Below, in pieces: positions 27,031-35,436 of a stretch of DNA of 64,000 nucleotides. Under the pieces are notes generated by a model. The model saw only the letters and a program-made list of their open reading frames with translations. It made no database searches and was not told where the DNA came from. Position numbers and translations under genes: made by a program. Origin of the DNA: Akkermansia sp. (GTDB taxonomy: Bacteria; Verrucomicrobiota; Verrucomicrobiia; Verrucomicrobiales; Akkermansiaceae); assembly GCA_017398355.1 (NCBI GenBank), contig JAFQGD010000067.1:1-64000 (forward strand), given 5' to 3'. Numbering within the stretch: the first letter of the stretch is position 1; every line of letters starts with the position of its first letter.

Positions 27031-28557
27031 ATGAAAAAAAACGAAGGAACCGTGTATTTAGTGGGAGCCGGGCCCGGCGACCCTCTGCTCATGACTCTTA
27101 AAGGACGAGCTCTCATAGAACAGGCAGACTGCTTAGTGTACGATGCCTTGGCATCGGCCACCATGCTTAATTGGGCAAAACCCGGTTGCGAAAAAATCTT
27201 CGTCGGTAAGCGCGCCGGCAATCATGCCATGCCTCAAACTGAGATTAACCGGCTCCTTGTGGATTGCGCTTCCAAATATGCTTGCACTGTACGCTTGAAA
27301 GGGGGAGACCCTTACGTTTTTGGGCGGGGCGGAGAGGAAGCTTCTGCTTTGTATGATGCGGGGGTTGCATTTCAAGTTGTACCCGGCATTAGTTCTGCCA
27401 TCGCCGGCCCTGCGTATGCCGGCATTCCGGTGACTCACCGAGCTCACAACACTCAATTTACTGTGTTTACAGGGCATGAAGATGCCAGCCGTGCAGAATC
27501 TTCCTTGGATATTGCAGGAATTGCAGCTGCGCGTGGTACCAAAGTGATGCTCATGGGAATGAGCCGTTTGCAGGAGACAATGCGGGCTCTTATGGATGCC
27601 GGGCAGGGGGGGGATGTACCTGCTGCTGCTGTACAATGGGCAGCTACCGGTCGCCAGCGCAAAGTAATCGCCACTGTTGCTACCCTTGCAGAAAGTGTGC
27701 AACGAGCCGGATTGAGCTCACCCGCTGTTGTGGTAATAGGTGAGGTAGTGCAAGAAGCTACCCGCTTGGATTGGTATGGGCGTTTGCCTTTGTCCGGCCG
27801 CCGTATTGTGGTAACGCGCACGCGCGAACAAGCCGGATCCCTTTCTTCTGCGCTGGAAGCATTGGGCGCTGATGTGATGGAATTACCCACAATTCGCATT
27901 GTGCCACCGACTGATCGTAAGGATTTTGCTGCGGCCGTAGTGGATAGCCCGCATTACGACTGGCTCATCTTTTCCAGCCCTAATGGAGTCAAACGCTTTT
28001 TCGAGGCTTTTTATTCAGTGTATGAAGACATACGAGAGCTGGGAGGCGCCCGTATAGCAGCGGTGGGACCGGGAACTGCTGCTGAATTGAAGAAGCATGG
28101 GTTGATGGTGGATGTGATGCCTCAGAAGGCTGTTGCCGAGGAATTGATTGCAGAATTCGACCGCAAGGGTGATGAATTTGGTGGCGTAGCAAACGTGACA
28201 ATGCTGTGGATACACAGCGAACAAGGCCGTGATATTATCTACAAAGAACTGATGAAACGCCAGGCTATTGTGGATGAGTGTATTGCGTATAACACGGTTC
28301 CTGAAACGGAAGATCCCACCGGCGCTAGATTACGCCTCAGTGAAGAAGGGGCAGATGTTATTACTTTCACCAGCTCCAGTACGGTTCATCATTTTATGGC
28401 TATGGGGATTTCCTTGCCGGAATCGTGCAAGGTAGTCAGCATTGGCCCTGTTACCTCCGCAACCTTGCGAGAATACGGAATGACGCCTGATGCGGAGGCC
28501 CCTCGCCACAATATCCCCAGTTTGGTTGAAACCGTGGCTCAATTGTGCAAAAAATAA
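27031..28557 (+). CDS. cobA-hemD: Fused uroporphyrinogen-III C-methyltransferase / uroporphyrinogen-III synthase
   Basis: 508 residues. Residues 1-245 are the SAM-dependent methyltransferase: 'VYLVGAGPGDPLLMTLKG', 'VRLKGGDPYVFGRGGEEA', 'VVPGISSAIAGPAYAGIPVTHR'. It makes precorrin-2, the branch point to sirohaem and cobalamin. Residues about 255-505 are HemD: 'LSGRRIVVTRTREQAGSL', 'FSSPNGVKRFF', 'ITFTSSSTVHHF'. It cyclises hydroxymethylbilane to uroporphyrinogen III. Such fusions occur in several phyla. hemA follows directly, so the run supplies tetrapyrrole precursors. Confidence 0.95.
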   Translation: MKKNEGTVYLVGAGPGDPLLMTLKGRALIEQADCLVYDALASATMLNWAKPGCEKIFVGKRAGNHAMPQTEINRLLVDCASKYACTVRLKGGDPYVFGRGGEEASALYDAGVAFQVVPGISSAIAGPAYAGIPVTHRAHNTQFTVFTGHEDASRAESSLDIAGIAAARGTKVMLMGMSRLQETMRALMDAGQGGDVPAAAVQWAATGRQRKVIATVATLAESVQRAGLSSPAVVVIGEVVQEATRLDWYGRLPLSGRRIVVTRTREQAGSLSSALEALGADVMELPTIRIVPPTDRKDFAAAVVDSPHYDWLIFSSPNGVKRFFEAFYSVYEDIRELGGARIAAVGPGTAAELKKHGLMVDVMPQKAVAEELIAEFDRKGDEFGGVANVTMLWIHSEQGRDIIYKELMKRQAIVDECIAYNTVPETEDPTGARLRLSEEGADVITFTSSSTVHHFMAMGISLPESCKVVSIGPVTSATLREYGMTPDAEAPRHNIPSLVETVAQLCKK

Positions 28558-28565
28558 ATAATGCC

Positions 28566-29621
28566 ATGTCTTCTATGGCTTCTGATTCAATGATGGTTTG
28601 CCTTGGGCTCAACTATAAAACGGCGCCTGTCGAAGTGCGGGAACGCTTTTCAGTGGGCAAAAATCAATTACCTGATGCTTTGCACCGCCTGCATGCTCTG
28701 CCATCGGTAGATGAGTGTGTGCTGCTTTCCACTTGCAATCGCACAGAGGTTTATTTCTGGTCTCAGAATGCAGAGACAGCCGCGCAGCACATCCTACAAT
28801 CTATCATGGGGTGCAAGGAAGTACCCCACGTATGCTTCTACCGCTATGAAGGGCGAGAGGCCCTCTCTCACATAGCTCGCGTCGCATCCGGCTTAGATTC
28901 CATGGTCATTGGGGAAACAGAAATTTTCGGCCAGCTGAAAGATGCCTACCTGGCGGCTCTAGAACTTGGCACAACAGGTAAAATGGCAAATAGAACTTTC
29001 CAGCGTATCTTTACTTTAGGAAAAAAAGTGCGCAGTTCTACTCATATTACCTCCGGCCCCACATCAGTAGGTGCTGCTGCTGTGCAGCTCGCCGGTGAAG
29101 TATTGGGAAACTTGGCAGGAATTCGAGTCCTTGTAGTCGGAGCCGGGGAGGTTGCCCGCACAACCGCGCAGAGTTTGCGCTCTCGTGGTGCAGAGCATAT
29201 TTTTGTTGCTAACCGTTCGTATGATCGTGCCGTAGAACTTGCTTCCAAAGTGGGGGGCGAGGTCATTCGCTTTTCGGAATGGATTCCTTATTTGGAGCAG
29301 ATAGACATTGTCATTGTCTCTACTTCATCTCCTGTGTACGTGGTAGCTCCTCCTGTGTTGAAGCGTGCCATGCAAGGCAGGGGAGATAGAGCACTTTTCC
29401 TGATTGACCTTTCAGTCCCCCGCAATGTGGATCCTTGCTGTGCTGCTGTGCCCGGAGTGCATTTGTATGATATTGATGATATGGAGAGCATGGCCGATGA
29501 GTCTCGCCGTGTGAGAACGGCAGAAATATCACAATGCGAGATGATTATACAGAATTGGATTGCGGAGAATGCTGACGATTTATCCTCACCCCCACTCACT
29601 CCTCAAAAAGCCTCTTTTTAA
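28566..29621 (+). CDS. hemA: Glutamyl-tRNA reductase
   Basis: 351 residues. The N-terminal catalytic domain has 'GLNYKTAPVEVRERF' and the nucleophilic Cys in 'LLSTCNRTEVYF'. 'HIARVASGLDSMVIGETEIFGQLKDA' contains the family core 'GLDSMVIGE'. The NADPH domain follows ('RVLVVGAGEVARTTAQSL', 'FVANRSYDRAVELA'). It reduces glutamyl-tRNA(Glu) to glutamate-1-semialdehyde, the first committed step of C5-pathway tetrapyrrole synthesis. The C-terminal dimerisation domain is short: homologues are usually 400-450 residues, whereas this ends about 35 residues after the NADPH domain. The start overlaps nothing but lies 8 bases after cobA-hemD; ATGs at 28575 and 28590 are alternatives. Confidence 0.93.
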   Translation: MSSMASDSMMVCLGLNYKTAPVEVRERFSVGKNQLPDALHRLHALPSVDECVLLSTCNRTEVYFWSQNAETAAQHILQSIMGCKEVPHVCFYRYEGREALSHIARVASGLDSMVIGETEIFGQLKDAYLAALELGTTGKMANRTFQRIFTLGKKVRSSTHITSGPTSVGAAAVQLAGEVLGNLAGIRVLVVGAGEVARTTAQSLRSRGAEHIFVANRSYDRAVELASKVGGEVIRFSEWIPYLEQIDIVIVSTSSPVYVVAPPVLKRAMQGRGDRALFLIDLSVPRNVDPCCAAVPGVHLYDIDDMESMADESRRVRTAEISQCEMIIQNWIAENADDLSSPPLTPQKASF

Positions 29622-29730
29622 ATTCTTTCATAAAAATTTAATTTTTTTGTGTTTTTTTTGAACAAAACATGTTAATCTGTGTCTACACTGTGAGGCACTA
29701 AGCCGAAGAAACTCTTAAAACAGCTTTTTT

Positions 29731-30327
29731 ATGGAAGAAAATAACACAGGTAAAGGCTCCGCTGACATGTTGAGTGAGACTGAACTAGTTGCTCTCATGG
29801 CATCCTTGCGGTTAGAGGCCACCCCCGAGGCAAATTTTGAGGAGCGTTTCCTGTATGATTTTCATGAGCGTGTCGCTCGCGAGGCTGTGTGCCGCCCGGC
29901 TCGTAAGCTCCTGTGGGAACATATTCGCCAGTTCCTTTCCAATTTCGGTGGGCGCAAACTTGCCTATGGTGCTTCTACGCTCGGTGCCGGTGCCATAGCT
30001 TTGGGGCTCTATTCTATTCCGGAGGAGCGAGGAATCTCCAAAGTTGCGGCTGCCGGCTCTGCCATCGTGGGACAAATGGAAAACTCGATGGCTGCTCTCA
30101 AGCCGGGTGCTGCCCAAGAGTTTACTTGCATTGCAGTAGGCGGGAATGAGAAAAAATCCTTCACGCGAGACCGCATGGCCGTAGCACAAAATAATACGAC
30201 TTTTGCTTTGTTAAACCAGCCGGAATCTGATGTGCTCTACGTCTCCTCTTCCCAACCTGTCAACATGGGCCTTTCTGCCGGTATGGATGCTGCGTTCCCC
30301 ACGCTGACCACGAATTTGGCACTCTAA
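29731..30327 (+). CDS. Single-pass membrane protein of unknown function
   Basis: 198 residues. A cytoplasmic-looking N-terminal part ('EANFEERFLYDFHERVAREA') is followed by one hydrophobic segment near residues 78-95 ('LAYGASTLGAGAIALGLYSI') and a polar C-terminal half. The layout resembles single-pass anti-sigma-factor-like proteins, but no zinc-binding HxxxCxxC motif is present, so I leave it unassigned. The 109 bases upstream are very AT-rich; I could not identify a well-spaced promoter there. A terminator follows. Confidence 0.75.
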   Translation: MEENNTGKGSADMLSETELVALMASLRLEATPEANFEERFLYDFHERVAREAVCRPARKLLWEHIRQFLSNFGGRKLAYGASTLGAGAIALGLYSIPEERGISKVAAAGSAIVGQMENSMAALKPGAAQEFTCIAVGGNEKKSFTRDRMAVAQNNTTFALLNQPESDVLYVSSSQPVNMGLSAGMDAAFPTLTTNLAL

Positions 30328-30351
30328 GGCCATAATATCATCTTTTACGGT

Positions 30352-30394
30352 AAGCGAGTAGATCCTTCTTGTGGGGGCTACTCGCTTTCTTTTG
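30352..30394 (+). terminator. Rho-independent terminator
   Basis: 10-bp stem AAGCGAGTAG (30352-30361) and CTACTCGCTT (30378-30387), 16-base loop, then TCTTTT. It closes the gene ending at 30327. Confidence 0.8.
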
Positions 30395-30425
30395 GGCTTG
30401 CTGCGAATTTGAAAGAAAAGGAATG

Positions 30426-30454
30426 TTGACATAACTCTAGGAAAACAGTATAAT
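30426..30454 (+). promoter_or_regulatory. Perfect-consensus sigma70 promoter, near-leaderless
   Basis: TTGACA at 30426-30431, 17-base spacer, TATAAT at 30449-30454: 12 of 12 consensus bases. The ATG at 30464 follows after 9 bases, so the transcript should carry only about 2-3 bases before the start codon. Confidence 0.85.
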
Positions 30455-30463
30455 GACACTGTT

Positions 30464-32635
30464 ATGGCAAAAGTGCATATTTTCGGTAAGGAAAACATCA
30501 CCTCACAACCCTCACTTTACCTGCCTAATAGGGTAGATGGTGAGACATTGTCTGAACTGGAGAAACTGCTGGGCGGGGCAGAGAACGTGGCCTACATGGT
30601 AGAAGAAGTTCTGCTGCCATCTCCGGACATCATGAAAAAGCTGGCTAGCCGCCGAGTACTCAAGTTTAATTTCCGCAATAGCAACAGCAAGACCTTGCGC
30701 GAAAAGCTCCTCAGCCTGATGCAAGAGGGCTTGGATGTTATCTTTGTGCCGGGGCGCCCCAACAGTATCATCGGCTGCATATCAGATGTCCCTATGCCTT
30801 TCATGATGCAGTTGGCGGCATTGCACATTTCTCCCATACCTGTATTTGTTGGTTTCTACCGAGATAATCTGATACGCGCTTTTACTGCATCTGCCCCCTA
30901 TGATTACATCAGCATTAATATACAACCCAAGCTTGCACCGGGGCCTCTGACCGGAGAACGCGTGATGGAAGCTTGGATGGATGCTTCAGCGGATGCTTAT
31001 GACCGTAATCCTATTCTGGATAAGTCTATTGCACGGCTCTTGGTTGAGGGGATGCGCCGCTATTCCAAGTCTGAACTCATAGATGGGATGGATGGTTCGT
31101 CTTTGCCCTACGGTAAGATGTTGGGTGTAGCGATGGCTTTGTCTCGCTACTTGAAAGAGACGGTGAAAGAGGAGCGCCTTGGTATCATCTTGCCACCGGG
31201 CAAGGCCGGTGTGATTGCGAATTACGCTTGTATCCTAGCTGGGATTGTTCCGGTGAACGTCAACTACACTTCATCCGAAGCTGCGTTTGAAAGCATTGTG
31301 CGCCAAAGCGGTATTCGCCATTTCATTACTGCTCGTGCATTCATGAGCAAATTGCCGCAATTCCCTTGGCCTAAGGGAGAATCCATCTTGCACATTGATA
31401 AGATTTTGAAGGGCATAGGAATGACTAAGATTGCCTCATGGGTGGCATTTGCCAAGTTCGCACCCATGCCGGTCATTTCTCGCACCTTTAAGTTGGATGC
31501 CCGCCATGGTGATGATGAAGCGGTGCTTCTTTTTACCTCCGGCTCATCCGGCGAGCCCAAGGGGGTGGCTCTTTCTCACCGTATGGTATTGGCGAATGTC
31601 ACACAATTACTGAGCCGAGTAAGCGTTCCCGTTGGTAGCCGTTTCCTGTGCAGCTTGCCCATATTCCACAGCTTCGGTCTTACTGTGACGACGATTCTTC
31701 CTCCTCTTTATGGCTTCTCGATGGTTTCATACCCCTCACCCTTAGAGGCCAAGAAGCTCAACGAGCTGATAGAGCAGTACAAGTGTGGATTAGTGGTATC
31801 CACCCCGACCTTTGCGCGTAGCATGCTGCGCCGAGCCAACGCAGATACATACAAATCCGTGTTGTACTTTGTTGTTGGAGCAGAGAAGTTGCAGAAAGCT
31901 GTTGCGGATGAGTTTGCAGAGAAGTGCAATTTGGAAATACTGGAGGGCTATGGCCTTACAGAAACCTCTCCCGTATGCGCTGTGAATCTGGATGCTGTTA
32001 CCTCTACGGCCGAACAGCCATACTATGTGCCCGGTTGTAAGTTTGGTACCGTGGGGCAAATCCTGCCGGGCGTTGCTGTCCGCCTTACTGACCCTGATGA
32101 TGATGATAAGCCCTTGCCTCTGTCAGAGCAAGGGATGATTTGGCTGCGCGGTTCCAATGTTTTCCGTGGATATATTGGCCGGGAAGACCTCAACTCAACT
32201 GTATTCCGTGATGGTTGGTTTAAGACCGGCGACTTGGGAACCGTTGATTTGAATGGTTTCCTTACCTTGGGCGGGCGTCGCTCTCGCTTCTCTAAGGTTG
32301 GTGGTGAGATGGTTCCTCACGAGGTTGTGGAGAATGCCATTGATGCGTTTGTGCAAGTGCCGGAAGGATTTACAGGTCGAGCCATCGCCATCGTGGGTGT
32401 GCCGGATGCGCAGAGGGGCGAGGCTCTGGTGATGCTTTCGTGCGTACACCAGTCGCAGTTGCCGCAGGCCTTGGATGAGATACGAACTCACTTAGTGGAG
32501 CAAGGGATTCCGCGTTTGTGGAGCCCGAGAGATATCATCCCCGTAGAGGCAATCCCCATGTTGCCGACGGGTAAGATGGATTTGCGAGGCTGCCAGATTC
32601 TTGCAAATGAAGCTTTGGGCTTGGAGCGCCATTGA
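30464..32635 (+). CDS. AMP-forming acyl-CoA/acyl-ACP synthetase with degenerate acyltransferase-like N-terminus (Aas-like)
   Basis: 723 residues. Residues about 230-720 are an AMP-binding enzyme: P-loop 'LFTSGSSGEPKGVALSH', 'LEGYGLTETSPVCAVNLD', 'GWFKTGDLGTVDLNGFLTLGGR' and the A10 lysine in 'MLPTGKMDLR'. The first about 190 residues resemble a PlsC/LPLAT fold in layout ('RVLKFNFRNSNSKTLREKLL', 'LDVIFVPGRPN', 'LHISPIPVFVGFYRD'). They lack the catalytic HX4D motif and the EGTR-like glutamate, so this half is probably inactive. The order matches Aas, the bifunctional 2-acyl-glycerophosphoethanolamine acyltransferase/acyl-ACP synthetase. A role in activating fatty acids for phospholipid or lipid A use is likely; the exact substrate is open. 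Confidence 0.85.
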   Translation: MAKVHIFGKENITSQPSLYLPNRVDGETLSELEKLLGGAENVAYMVEEVLLPSPDIMKKLASRRVLKFNFRNSNSKTLREKLLSLMQEGLDVIFVPGRPNSIIGCISDVPMPFMMQLAALHISPIPVFVGFYRDNLIRAFTASAPYDYISINIQPKLAPGPLTGERVMEAWMDASADAYDRNPILDKSIARLLVEGMRRYSKSELIDGMDGSSLPYGKMLGVAMALSRYLKETVKEERLGIILPPGKAGVIANYACILAGIVPVNVNYTSSEAAFESIVRQSGIRHFITARAFMSKLPQFPWPKGESILHIDKILKGIGMTKIASWVAFAKFAPMPVISRTFKLDARHGDDEAVLLFTSGSSGEPKGVALSHRMVLANVTQLLSRVSVPVGSRFLCSLPIFHSFGLTVTTILPPLYGFSMVSYPSPLEAKKLNELIEQYKCGLVVSTPTFARSMLRRANADTYKSVLYFVVGAEKLQKAVADEFAEKCNLEILEGYGLTETSPVCAVNLDAVTSTAEQPYYVPGCKFGTVGQILPGVAVRLTDPDDDDKPLPLSEQGMIWLRGSNVFRGYIGREDLNSTVFRDGWFKTGDLGTVDLNGFLTLGGRRSRFSKVGGEMVPHEVVENAIDAFVQVPEGFTGRAIAIVGVPDAQRGEALVMLSCVHQSQLPQALDEIRTHLVEQGIPRLWSPRDIIPVEAIPMLPTGKMDLRGCQILANEALGLERH

Positions 32636-32666
32636 TGATTTAAGAGATAAACTTTCATAACAAGAG

Positions 32667-32703
32667 CGCCCGGGTAGTTTTCCTTGCTTCCCGGGCGTTT
32701 TTG
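32667..32703 (+). terminator. Rho-independent terminator of the acyl-synthetase gene
   Basis: 8-bp GC stem CGCCCGGG (32667-32674) and CCCGGGCG (32690-32697), followed by TTTTT. The same bases appear to contain the ispH promoter. Confidence 0.85.
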
Positions 32704-32712
32704 TGGCATACT
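32684..32712 (+). promoter_or_regulatory. Possible ispH promoter inside the preceding terminator
   Basis: TTGCTT at 32684-32689 (terminator loop), 17-base spacer, CATACT at 32707-32712, then 7 bases to the ispH ATG at 32720. Each box matches 4 of 6, so this is tentative, but the spacing fits the other leaderless promoters. Confidence 0.4.
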
Positions 32713-32719
32713 CTAGCCC

Positions 32720-33910
32720 ATGAAGAACGGCAAGAAAACCATCAACGTCCGGCGTCCAGAGGTGATGGAGAAAGTGCAAGCTGATGTAGCGCAATACAGA
32801 AGCCATCTTGTGGAATCCATCATTGCTTCCGGTAATGAATACATCAACGGGAAATTGCGCATCAGCTTGGCATCCGATTTCGGATTTTGTGATGGTGTGA
32901 AACGAGCCATTGAAATTGCCTACGCTACATGCCGACTTTTCCCCGATAAACGTATTTGGCTCATCGGGGAAATCATACACAATCCGGAGGTCAATACCCG
33001 CTTAGATGCAATGGGGCTTTTACACTTGCCGTGGAGCCTGAATGATGAGCGCTATGCCCAACTGACCCACGAAGACGTAGTGATTATGCCTGCTTTTGGC
33101 GTATCGGTACAAATGAGAGCCTTCCTGGAGTCCAAAGGCGTCCAGCTTGTAGACTCAACATGCGGCAATGTGGTGAAGGTTTGGCATCGCGTGCGCAACT
33201 ATGCAAGGAGGGGAATCACCAGCATTATTCACGGGAAAGTGCGCCATGAGGAAAGTATTGCCACGGCTTCCCACTCCCGGGGGGATGATGGAATGGGTAA
33301 CTTTATTGTCATCTTTAGTGAGGACGATGCACGAGCTGTAGCACAATATATTGAGGGAAACGGAAACAAAGAGGATTTCCTTGCGCGGTTTAAAGATAGT
33401 GTCTCACCTCAATTCGACCCCGACATCCATTTGCTGGAGGTTGGCGTAGCAAACCAGACGACTATGTTGAAGGACGAGACGGCTCGCATCCAACAAATCA
33501 TACGCCAAGCTGTAGAAAAGCGTGATGGTAGCTCTGCTCGCTGCCACTTGTTTGACACAATTTGTGGGGCGACTCAGGACCGCCAGAATGCTCTGTATAA
33601 TCTTTTGGAGAAAGACTTGGATGCTATGTTCATTGTAGGTGGCTACAATAGCTCCAACACAACTCATTTGGCGCATATTGCGGCTCGTCGTATGCCCACT
33701 TTCTTCATTAAATCTGCTGATTGCTTGATGAATAAAGAGCAAATCAAGTGCTTTGACTTGGCGTCTAAAGGTGAGCGCGTCTGTCAGTTGCCACCAGCCA
33801 TGACGCATCCCGCTATGCAGTGCCATATTGGTATTACCGCCGGGGCTTCTTGCCCGGATAATGTCATTGAGCAGGTGGTTACACGCTTGCTTGAGCTTCG
33901 CCAAGCCTAA
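32720..33910 (+). CDS. ispH: 4-hydroxy-3-methylbut-2-enyl diphosphate reductase (long form)
   Basis: 396 residues, the long plant/cyanobacterial-type form rather than the roughly 310-residue E. coli type. It is a [4Fe-4S] enzyme of the last MEP-pathway step, producing IPP and DMAPP. The three cluster cysteines are in 'DFGFCDGVKRAIE', 'VDSTCGNVVKVW' and 'GITAGASCPDNVIE'; 'EIIHNPEVNTRL' and 'FDTICGATQDRQNALY' are further family markers. It sits between two terminators, so it is monocistronic, and the transcript probably starts within a few bases of the ATG. Confidence 0.95.
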   Translation: MKNGKKTINVRRPEVMEKVQADVAQYRSHLVESIIASGNEYINGKLRISLASDFGFCDGVKRAIEIAYATCRLFPDKRIWLIGEIIHNPEVNTRLDAMGLLHLPWSLNDERYAQLTHEDVVIMPAFGVSVQMRAFLESKGVQLVDSTCGNVVKVWHRVRNYARRGITSIIHGKVRHEESIATASHSRGDDGMGNFIVIFSEDDARAVAQYIEGNGNKEDFLARFKDSVSPQFDPDIHLLEVGVANQTTMLKDETARIQQIIRQAVEKRDGSSARCHLFDTICGATQDRQNALYNLLEKDLDAMFIVGGYNSSNTTHLAHIAARRMPTFFIKSADCLMNKEQIKCFDLASKGERVCQLPPAMTHPAMQCHIGITAGASCPDNVIEQVVTRLLELRQA

Positions 33911-33920
33911 ATTGAAGTTT

Positions 33921-33969
33921 GAACAATAAAAGACCGCATCGATTTCTCGATGCGGTTTTTTATTGTTGT
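33921..33969. terminator. Bidirectional rho-independent terminator between ispH and the pilin-like gene
   Basis: 10-bp stem ACCGCATCGA (33933-33942) and TCGATGCGGT (33947-33956), 4-base loop. It is flanked by AACAATAAAA on one side and TTTTTATTGTT on the other, giving a U-tract on both strands. Confidence 0.9.
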
Positions 33970-33990
33970 TTATTATGATCTAAAAGGGCT

Positions 33991-34749
33991 TTAGAGCTCA
34001 GGAGAGAGAACAATGTACTGCCCAGCTGTTGCTTTGCCACGCTTGGTCTCGGGGAAAATCTCCTTGGCCATTGTGCCGCGCTCGCCATCGTTCTCGTCTT
34101 CTACGATGTCATCGTCCTTCATGTCGGTGACGGAGCCATCGCATTTCAGTACAAATACGTGACCACCGAAAGAGTTGAGGTCGTATACGACTTTGTCGCC
34201 GGAGTAGGGCTTGTCAGAGGGATATACGGAGCTGATGGCCAAGGGTGCGTTGCTGGCCGTCACGCCGGTCTTAATGGTGTCATCGCTCGTGTCTTTCTTC
34301 ATCACGTAGGAGAGACCATTTTCACCACGCTCCAAGGCACGCCCATTAGCCAACTTGTCGTCTGCCTCCTTGGTCATCTTACCGGCGCAGTTCACTTTGG
34401 CATAAAAGTTCTTTTCCGTGTTGTTAGAACGAGTGTAGTAAATCTGGCGGAAGTAGGCGTTGGAATAATCACCCTTCAGCTCGCCAAAGTTGTAGTCCGG
34501 CTGGGATTCCATCAGCTTGTCGGCCGTGGCATCGCTGGGATAGCTGCCATTGTCCGTCTTGAACTGCTGCATGATGGTGGAAAGCGTCTTCAGGTTGGAA
34601 CTCGCCATCTGGCGGTCGCCATCGTTCATGTGATCCATAATCGGACCATAACCCACGGCTGCGAGTGTGGCAAGAATGGCAATCACAACCATAAGTTCGA
34701 TAAGGGTGAAACCACCCTTCCGGCTTTTCTTAAATGGAGTTATTTTCAT
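33991..34749 (-). CDS. Type IV pilin-like / pseudopilin protein
   Basis: 252 residues. The short basic leader 'MKITPFKKSRKG' is followed by the prepilin peptidase site 'G|FTLIELMVVIAILATLAA', with the conserved Glu at position +5. The rest of the N-terminal helix fits a GspG/PilE-like protein. The globular part is polar, with two cysteines ('VNCAG', 'LKCDG'). Verrucomicrobia have many such isolated pseudopilins; no assembly ATPase or secretin is nearby. Start choice: 34749 gives the usual short leader and lies 26 bases after TTGCAA-N17-TATATA. An ATG at 34785 has AAGGAG nine bases upstream, but that sequence lies in the promoter spacer. Confidence 0.85.
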   Translation of the reverse strand: MKITPFKKSRKGGFTLIELMVVIAILATLAAVGYGPIMDHMNDGDRQMASSNLKTLSTIMQQFKTDNGSYPSDATADKLMESQPDYNFGELKGDYSNAYFRQIYYTRSNNTEKNFYAKVNCAGKMTKEADDKLANGRALERGENGLSYVMKKDTSDDTIKTGVTASNAPLAISSVYPSDKPYSGDKVVYDLNSFGGHVFVLKCDGSVTDMKDDDIVEDENDGERGTMAKEIFPETKRGKATAGQYIVLSPEL

Positions 34750-34775
34750 GCGAATATACGGTGTAGCTGACTCTC

Positions 34776-34804
34776 TATATAGCATGTTATCTCTCTCCTT
34801 GCAA
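34776..34804 (-). promoter_or_regulatory. Promoter of the pilin-like gene
   Basis: TTGCAA at 34799-34804, 17-base spacer, TATATA at 34776-34781 (minus strand). If used, it excludes the upstream ATG at 34785 as the start. Confidence 0.5.
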
Positions 34805-34989
34805 GCTGCAAATGAAAAAATCTTATTTTGCTCCCCTTTATCAGCCGAAATAAAAAAGATTCTGTTTTTACTCATAACAGAGGGTGTGATGAGGTGTAGT
34901 TTTTTAAAGTGATAGAAAATCAGTCTATTGTGGAAACTAGAGCGAAAAGTTGATGTTTTTTTGTAGCTTCTTTTCTAGCATAGGGGGAT

Positions 34990-35436
34990 ATGAAAACGCG
35001 AAATTGTCCCCCCATTGATGCACTGCAGAAGAGAATTTTATCCTTGCAAGAAGTAAAAAATCTTATAGAAAGGCTGGAAAAGAAGGAAAACCGGGCCTGT
35101 GCTGCCGCAATTGTCCTCATGCTCTGGGGGAACGTGGGCTACAAGGCGTTGAGGGAAATGAAGTGGAGCGATGTCTGGGATTTTGGCACAAAACACCGTT
35201 CTGCTTTACCTGTGCAGTTGGTAGCATGGCTCGGGAAGTTGGGCTATCTGGGAATCCCGGAGGCTCCTGTGTTACCAAGAGGTTGGAATCGGCGTTGGCT
35301 CCGCTTAAAACAGGAGTTGGCTATAAAAGATGCCTCTGTGTTGCACGCTACCCACGCTTATTACTCCACCACAAGCCAAGAGCAGGGGCCTTCTGCGGAT
35401 GAACGGGCTGCTTTTTGGTCGCAGATGTGGGATTAA
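34990..35436 (+). CDS. Orphan protein, possibly a degenerate tyrosine-recombinase fragment
   Basis: 148 residues, Trp-rich and basic, with no signal peptide. Two places recall the catalytic domain of phage-type integrases: 'WGNVGYKALREMKWSDVWD' (compare GLRxxELxxLxWxDI) and 'VLHATHAYYSTT' (compare HDLRHTFAT). The arginines expected at both catalytic positions are absent. It may be a remnant or a repurposed domain; the similarity is weak and I am not sure. A TAGCAT at 34976-34981 lies 8 bases before the ATG but has no clear -35 partner. The stop codon is four bases past the stop of the convergent LptF/G gene. Confidence 0.55.
   Translation: MKTRNCPPIDALQKRILSLQEVKNLIERLEKKENRACAAAIVLMLWGNVGYKALREMKWSDVWDFGTKHRSALPVQLVAWLGKLGYLGIPEAPVLPRGWNRRWLRLKQELAIKDASVLHATHAYYSTTSQEQGPSADERAAFWSQMWD

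Noticed and set aside
34785-34875. Longer start for the pilin-like protein with an apparent Shine-Dalgarno
   Set aside because: The Shine-Dalgarno lies inside a TTGCAA-N17-TATATA promoter, and the shorter start gives a normal prepilin leader.
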